DNA from: Watersipora subatra
Taxonomy: Eukaryota; Bryozoa; Gymnolaemata; Cheilostomatida; Watersiporidae
DNA length: 64,000 nt
Assembly: GCF_963576615.1 (NCBI RefSeq)
Contig: NC_088708.1
Location: 64,210,672-64,274,671, forward strand
Direction: 5' to 3'
Position 1 is the stretch's first letter. Each line of letters opens with the position of its first letter. Made by a program: the position numbers and the translations under genes. Shown here piece by piece: positions 51,801-60,800 of the stretch. The notes beneath the pieces were generated by a model. It worked only from the letters and a program-made list of their open reading frames with translations, was not told the DNA's origin and did not search any database.

Positions 51801-54800
51801 AATCTTTTGAAAAAAATAGCATTCTAACTACTAAGATATTTTGTTGTTTTAACAATTTTCAGCTATGCTATAGAAAAGCTAAATGAAATAAATCTTCAAA
51901 AAATCTCAGTATAAAATGGAAAAATTGAAATTGTTAGCAACAGAACTTTTAAGATTTGTTTCTTGGAAATTACTTTTTTAATTTCCTCTAGCAAGCAAGG
52001 CTATATTAAACTACTAAAGAGCCTAGCTGTAATATCTCAACTACCTAATGCAACAAACATTTCACCTTCTTTTATGGAGAAAAATTAAAACGGCACCAGT
52101 GATGATGATCACCCCCACAGATAGTCCAACACCAATACCAATGTTACGCTTTGAAAGAGATAGATCCTCTTCGGTAACCTCAATATTAGGATAGCCTACA
52201 AAACCAAAATTAAATATATAGAGGTACTTGATAAATAAACTAATACAAGTTGCACACCGACTAAAGTATCCAACGACAAATCCGACAACTTTTAGCGAAA
52301 CACAGCAAGTAATACTAATTAATTAGCCAATTTTTGGAACCCTCAGTGCAGTCTACCTATTCGAATGGTAAAACGCTTCTCTATGTAAATGATCATTTCC
52401 AAATTGCCTACTGAGAGTAAAATATGAATGAAGAGAACAGATGTTTTATTTAAGGAAAACCTAACGACACTTTTTAATTACATTGAATACTGATCTGGGA
52501 TGTAAGCTAAACAGTGAGTGTATACAAAAGAGCAGGTAGTTTCCCTACCATATTTTCATGAGAAACAGCATTGCATCTTAAGTGTGCAGGTACATCGTTA
52601 TAACAATGCTGCAAAATTTAATGGTCCTGAAAACTGCTGGTTTACGAATTGAATATTTGTGAACCATGCCATGAGCTCACTGCCCAAAAGTAAAACTTCT
52701 TTCAGTTTTAGCTCTACAATATTATAGTTTATGCAGTTGCTTACAACAACGGTTTATACCACATCAAACGAATTGTTATATAGCACATTTTGGTAACACT
52801 TTTTATCAACTAAAATAACAAAGTCGAAAATCTAATTTCAAAGTCTGCATAATTAAACAAATTAAACGATGTTTACTCAGTGAACATGCAGTCTTTAAGC
52901 TGCACCTCCTCTCTACTAAATGGTGCTTACAAGAACGCGACAGTTTTTGACCGCATTCTAATTGTTCATCTTTAGTTAGATAAGGGACAGTCAGACCGTG
53001 ATTTTAATATATTTAAAATTGTCACCAGGCTGTGTGTCTGCCTTTACCATTAATATCGCATTTGTTGAGCAGTTTACCAGGAGAAACCAATATTTCTTTT
53101 ATTGCAGCAACTAGGCTAGAAATTTTTGGTAAAGAAATAAAACCTTTTGCAATGCTGACTAGTTTATACTGTAATCAGGTTTAAAAGTACAACATTGATT
53201 ATCATATACTCAAAAGTTCAGTAAGCGGTTATAAACTCTCTAATTTTCCAAGTATCAGAAGCTTTTCATATCATCATCTTCTCACACAAATAACATGCTT
53301 TTGCAAATAAAACTTGACAGGTGAACCATTAAAACTTTAATTGTTATTTGCTCAATGCACATCAGTAGTTATGTAGATTGAAAAGCTGTACACTACATGT
53401 TTGCAAACAGCACAGTTAATTTTCCAATGTAAAATTGTTCACATAATTCCTCAATTTTGAAGCTATATGGCTAAATAGCAGCATGTCTAATAATTAATAT
53501 TTTAATGCAGCTATCTAAAATGGTATATAGCCATTTTCTTATTGTCGGTGTGGAGGAGGTCAGCAATATATTTTAGTTATGCTCTACAGTCTAAGACATC
53601 GATAAAAAGTAAAAGATGTAATAAATAACTACGGCTTTACTCCTGGGTTCAACATAGATATGCTTCTTTTTATCAGAAAATACTGTTAGATGTTAGTGCA
53701 ACTTTAAGCGCTGTTAAATTTTCTTTTGATTTGCACAGCCATTATTTCCTCCTACTGAACTTATTGGAAATCTCTGAGAGTCTAAATCTATTATCAGAGT
53801 CTGCTGTAAACAGTGGCTACAAAACGTCTAAAGGTACAACACACTAGCGGTGTTAAATTATTTTATAATATAATACAGTTCTCTTAAAAGTGAGTTAGTG
53901 TCACACCCTTACTCATTCTGTTATCACAGATATTGCGAACAGTTTAGCACGCTGGTTAGTTAATCTATGAAATAGTTTTGTAAAGTGCATGGTAACCACA
54001 CAAGTATAAATAATTGAGTCTGAGAAAATGGTGAGAGAAAGCAACCAAATGTACTTAATGAAAAGTTAGCAATTGTGAGGTTTCTTTGGACTACTCATGA
54101 TATATAATGGCAAGTCACAAGATTTATCTAATACTAAGCCAAAGATTTACAAAACTAAAATAAATATTAATAATTCTGATAATAATACTTATTCACATTC
54201 ATTTTCTGATTAAGTTAGGTAAAAAGCTATTTAATGGCTTATTTTGATCTGCACAAATATTCTCTATTAAAGAATCTCCAGGGTAGCAAATAGAAAGCTG
54301 GGGTGTAAAATATTATGAGGCAGCCGCATGAAGTGGATAGATGACAAAGTAATTAGTTATTGATTGTTATAAGTCAAACTGGCTAGTCACAACATGCATC
54401 AATTACGTTACACTTGCTTCTTGCAAAAACTCCCCAAAAAAAACTCTGTAGCATATGTATACTTAATGTCAAAACACCTCAAGTTTGCAGAACATGGAAA
54501 CAAGTATTAAAGCTGAGCAATTAACGATATATTTTTTTTTATCTATTATTAATTTTATTTGTCTGATTCTCATTCAGACTTCAAAAGAAAAAAAAATCTT
54601 ATTAGTACACTGATCCGTCAAACACAAGCTTTGGATGTGCTTTAGATGTGCTTTGGCAAGCAACTAAAGATTACGAAAAACAAGTTGTTATTTTAAAAAA
54701 CTAATGCATTGCTCAATTTTAAAAACAAAACAACCATAAAAGCAGTAAATATAAAATTTAGCGGAAGCTCATTAAAGAAAATAAATTGGTTTACTTATTA

Positions 54801-57800
54801 GCATGTTAGGAAATGATGTAATTAACCTAAACATGTTTTTAAAACCATCATAACACATATGTACTAAGCCATTTGCAAAATCTATAGCTACCAACTATTA
54901 TATTCTCATGATAGGTTAGATAATTGACAGCTATCAACTGAAACTGCTTCATCACTAAAGTTGAATTTTTCTGCTCAAAGGATGACCAATGTTTTTAATA
55001 GCTCGAAAACAGTTGTTTACACGTAATTCTTGTATTTAGCCATTTACTTACTATAAAATTGCACTGGCTCCAGGAGCAGAGTGAGTGGTTCATCTTCCTA
55101 TAATATATATTCAACATAAATGTGTAGTAGGCTTTTAAATACTTTTTCAAATTGAGTGAGTTCAAAGTAGTGAAAACTTTTAAAAGTTATGTTATTAGAG
55201 AAAGCATTACAAATAATAAGATATAAGATTATAATGCATTCTGAAGTGACAATAAAAGTGTCATAAGCTGTGTTTTACTAAACCAACACGTGCTCATGCA
55301 AGAACAAAATTAAACAGGTAAGATATTATTTAATATCAAATGTAATTTAAACTAGCAACATATAAAGTGATACCCGCATAAAAAGTGTTATCAACAATCA
55401 ATCCTATCGTAAAATTTCCCATAACAACACAAGATAATTTCTTTCAGCAAAAAGAAATACATTTGAACTTGGAGTACTATTGTTTGTATGACACTCTCGT
55501 CTTGCATACCTAAAGTGTCTAAAAAGCTCTGTGGGTTCAAAAGCTAAAATAATAATAATATCCTTATAAAATTATAGTGTTATTTTTCATAGAATTTTGT
55601 ATGAGGGATATTATAATCTCTTCAGCATAGTGTTACACAGTTAGCCCATAACTCATCAATACTTATTTTCTGGGTGTTCATGCTTAAACTGGATTTGGAG
55701 TTTCTTTCTCTCAGAAACATGAAATCAGTAAAATCCAAACAGATTCGACGCCATTTTGATTAGCAAAATTTGTGTAAAAGCATTTTCAGCGTGACTGCTG
55801 TTTGACAAACTGAACTTCCGATGGTAAAATAACCACTTCACTGGTGCTGAACTTTTCTTAGGATTAGCTTTTCTAGCATAAAATTTTTTATACCAAAAGC
55901 GAAGGTCTTTTATGCAACCTTTGAAGCAATCATTATAGCTGTATAGCAAATCGAAAATTCTGAATTCTCAGAAATATTCTGACTATCAGAATTAGCTATA
56001 TTCCTAGCCTTACTCAAGTAATACAAAATGTTAACATAGAAAAGTTATTTTTATGTAAAATATAACAACAGTTACAATTCTAAATTCAAAATTCATTTTA
56101 TGAGGAAATTGCTTTGCGCAGTTTGAGTAAATTACGAGAAGGAATAAAAAATACTTGTGAAGATTATTAAAACTTTTCAAATAGCCGTAATTTTGGTATT
56201 TTATAATATGAAAAAATGTTTTCTTGAAATACATTAGAAAAACATTACACTATTGCAAAGGTTCAGCAACAAACAACAAACAACTTTTAAGGTTAGAATG
56301 TAAATGTGAAATATTTAGCAGGTAATGGCTAAACAAAGTCTGTTGTGCTACGATTAAAATAAAACATTATTTGGTAATGGTACCAACAAGACAAAAAAAA
56401 GAAACAAAACAATTCATGAAATTGTTGAATTAAAAATAAAATTCATGCATAGAAGTGTGTGTATAAAAAGTACAGCAAAAATACAGTAAATAGAAAATAC
56501 AGTAACTTTAGTGTGTTTAGTGGCTATGTTGTGCAACAAAATATAACATAGCAATGTACTACAAGGAGTACATACATAGGAAGTTCATATTTTCAAGACA
56601 GATTATAACAAAAACTTTGAGTTTAAATTAAGTGAATTTCGCTTATTAAACACTTGCTTCAAGCTAAGTTTGAGTACGTATTTTCTAAACAAGATTTTAA
56701 TTTTGTCATCATTTAAAATTATATAACCTATCTGAATCTGGTTTTATTTTCTCTACAACTTATAAATAATGAATAACGCTGAATAAATGGAGAGTATGCA
56801 TCATAAGATGTTCAACAAATAGCATGTCTGAATTCCGTTATTTCAGCGTAATCATTACACCGACAGCCAACTTTAATTTTGAGAGAAATGTTAGGTGACG
56901 GCAGAAAAAAGCCAATAAACTTATTTTTTGTAAGGGATGATAGAAAAACATCTTGTACCATACAATAAGACAAAAAATTTCTTAACAAGGGCATTGTGGC
57001 TCACAGAGGCACAGTATTATTGTTGATTTTGTATATGCAATGGCAAAAAGGATATACAGTATAAGGTAGGAGCAATGGTATTGGTAGGAGCTGCTTAGCC
57101 TTGTGGTTTAGTGTGCATGCTTACACACTTGAGGTTGTAATCATCATGAGTTCAAATCAAACACATAGCTCACTTATCCTTCCTACATTATAATAATTGG
57201 ACCGGAGAACAACAAACTTCAAGAAATGTATCAATAAATAAAAAAATTTTGATCAGATATCCAGGCTGGGTTAGTGCAAACAATATGCAAAGCCTAAACT
57301 GAAGAGTGACTGTGACCCAAAAGCCAGTCTACTTCAACAAGTTATGTTTTGGCGAGTCGTGGAAAATCCATAAAGTGCGACTTCGAATTGTTAAAATGGT
57401 AGGATGCCACCCAAATCGTCAGCAGAGGTCTACTCCTAATCTATTCAAAGCATGAAAACCCAGTGATTGAGAAAATAGCCAGCAAATGCACGATTCTTAG
57501 TATACTCTTGCATTCGCTAGATTTTCATCATACACTATGTTGAGAGTACAAAACAATCTAGTTTCTAGCAGAGCTCTGGTCGCTTTAATGTTAAGTTTCA
57601 ACGTTGGAATGTTCCTGTTGAACTTTGTAGTGTGGCAAAATGTAAGACTGTAAGCACACTGCATTTCCTATCTAACAGAACTATCTAAGCAGCCACTTTT
57701 GTTGCAGGGAACAAGGCACAATCTAGTTGCAGTTTAAAATTAACTACCAGTAAAACAGACACTGTGCAAAAGTTCTCTTTTTAATCATGTAACCAGCAGC

Positions 57801-60800
57801 TGTTTTTAAGGTTGCATCAGCAAGCATCTCACTAACTTCCATAGAGTTGTTTAATTCTAGTACTAATTCTCACTCTAAATCATCTCTCCTCATCGCTATC
57901 TTGTAGATTATAGCTTCTGTTGCTTTGAAGGTTTAGTATAGTGCTTCTACCTCTGAACCCAGTAGGAGCCTATATTTCTATTTTAACCAAAGAGTTTCAT
58001 CTTTTATAAACTGAGGGTATTCCATCAATGTGAAAAATACTGGTTCTATAGACTGCTATTTGTAGGGTCTTTAAAATGTTGTTGTTTTTATTAACTATAA
58101 AATCAAACATTTCTAGTTTCATAGCTGCACATAAGGTCTCTCATATTTTTAACAAAGTGGTTTAATTGAATGCATTAGGTGTCAAGTGTGCCTTCTAACT
58201 TTTAGAACAAGACAGCATTTTTTGCGGATATTTTTAACGAGAAATAGTTCATTGATTGGAAACATTTTGTAATGCTCAAAGTAACTCACTAACCTACATG
58301 TAAGTTGAAAATAGCTTGAAAATCTAAATAAATGGCCTCAAATTAACTACCACTATAAAATACATTGAAAACAATCTGTTTAAAATGAAGCTATAAATTT
58401 AGGGCACCTACCTCAAGGTAAACAATGAGACCAACTACAAGGGAGTAGTTAGTCTCAGGTTTAAGTGGAGCATTATAGTAATTATTTACTGTTTGTCCAT
58501 CTCCAATATTCACTGTCAGCCCACCATCAGTTACCAATGAACCTGGAATCTCTGCAGTGATGTAGCAGGTCATAACAACTTCAGCTGATGTATCATAGCC
58601 ATAGAGACTGTCAGAGTCACAACTGCTGTTCTCAAATAGAGCATATCTCTTTTGTCTGCTTCTGGTTGGTTCCCTAATATTTCCGACGATCAGCTGGTAA
58701 TTGCTGAAATATATTGTTGTAATTTTATGTTTGAAAGCAAGATTTATTTTAGGCAGATTAGAATTATGTTAAAAGTAAAACAAACACTTTTGTTATTACA
58801 ATTGTGAGATTGAAAATCTTTAGTGCAAATATTTCTAAATAGATATCTGTAAAATAAGAAAACTTGCTAGGGACATACGTACCTTTGATTTCCGAGTACA
58901 TTCATCAAATCAATGGGTTTCAGAATGATGGATGTGTGATGAAAGCCCTTCAAAATCTTAGAGAACAATACCACGTGATCTGTGCTGGTGATAGAAGTAT
59001 TCTTCACTAAAATTATAATGAACCCGAAATACTGATCTTTGTTACAGTCAGATGTTTTATCGCTATTATTGTTTCTAGTTAAAACTATTCGTTGATGTCA
59101 AAAGTTCAGTAGGCTTACCAACCTTTCGCCAATATGATTGGCACTCCGAGACTCACACTAGTTTAGAAGTAAAACATGAAAACTTGTTTAAAGGATCTAC
59201 ATTGAGACAACGTGCATTAAAACCAGTGAATACTGGTAGTTCATAAATAAAACCTAATAGAGGTAATAATATCATTGGCAGGGCATAATCGACCCCACAA
59301 AAAACTAGCTTTTAGTGGTAATAAATTGAATAGTTCTTCAGACAACTGATCTGAAATTTTTCTAGAGTACTACTAAACCACAATCAGGAGACCATAGTAA
59401 AGTAAAACCTGAGTTAGTTAAAATATTTGTCTGCTTTTTCAAGAAAATCATCTACAGAGTATAGTTACTCGTTGTCGAACAAATTTTAGTCATTTTAGTA
59501 AAACCTCCAGGAATTTGGCTCACTTAAATAAGTGATCATGTAACACTGCTTATTAATTTCTCCTCAAAAGTTCAGCATTTAGCATACAAAATTACACTTT
59601 TACTTCAAGTAGCTTTTACGATTAACACAAGACGCTAAATATCCAACAAGTATTTATGACATATATTGTATTTGCTGAAATTTTCCTCGCAGCTGCTGCA
59701 AGACAACTTCAGTTGCCGAGACCATAACTACCCATTTAGTGACACAATCAGTCTAGCAGTAATATTGTTTAATTAATGTGTAACATACTCAGAATCTGCT
59801 TATCTAAGCTACTCTTGCCAGTACAGCTTTATTTTTACAAAAATCAATTTTACCTTGTTTTGAGCTAGGTACGTACATTATGTGCCATTTACTCAAATCA
59901 ATTATTTTGTATATAGTCTAATTATGTCGCCAATTGTGTTATAAACCACGGCTGTGCTAAAAGTCTTGTCGTCAGATGCTAGTCAAGCCAACAGATTAAC
60001 ATTAGACTATTTTTTGTGTGTTCTATTTTCAAAAAGATCATCGTTATATGTGTGAAAACTTTTTATAAATGTTTCGGGTTATATTAACTTTTTACACAAA
60101 AGGTTCCTTATCTAAAAACCGACCAAATTAAAATTAAAGGACAGCCATCTATTAGTAACCGGTTCAATATTACATGCTGGTTTAGGACATTTCATGTTAT
60201 CTTTCATTGCTAAAATAATATTTTGAGATGTTAGTTTAAAACTGAAAGTTTAACAACTTAGTTTAACTTTCCCTCTAAGTTTGAATGCATTCTAAACTTG
60301 GTAGTTTTAGCACTGAACCAGACTCTTGCCTAAATCATCTAAAAATATCACAAAACGCCGTCATTTTTTAGCAGTTTCATTATTGAATTCTGACAGACTC
60401 ACAAATTTTGTGTTTGGCACTGAAAGCCTCACATTGTGCAGCTACTTATATGTTTATTGCATAATTAATTGTATCTCTACATATAGTGGTGAATACATAT
60501 CTGTATATATATCTCAAAGCTTGTGTGGTCGTGTATTCGTTTATTCATAGGTTGATGTGTTTGCTCAGCTATAGCTACATGCATTACTTTAGCATTGCGT
60601 GTTTGTGCTACGACGCCTCTGTTAATAAAATTCGGTCCAAGGCGTTATCATGTTTGATATATCATAACCATTGGCTAATTATTTTTGCAATGCGCCGACA
60701 CATTACGATGACCCTGTTAAAAATGCTTTTTTGTAAAGTACAATTACTATATATGAGGTCAAGGCCAATTCTTCTCCCCCGGAAATTTATGGTAAAGCTT

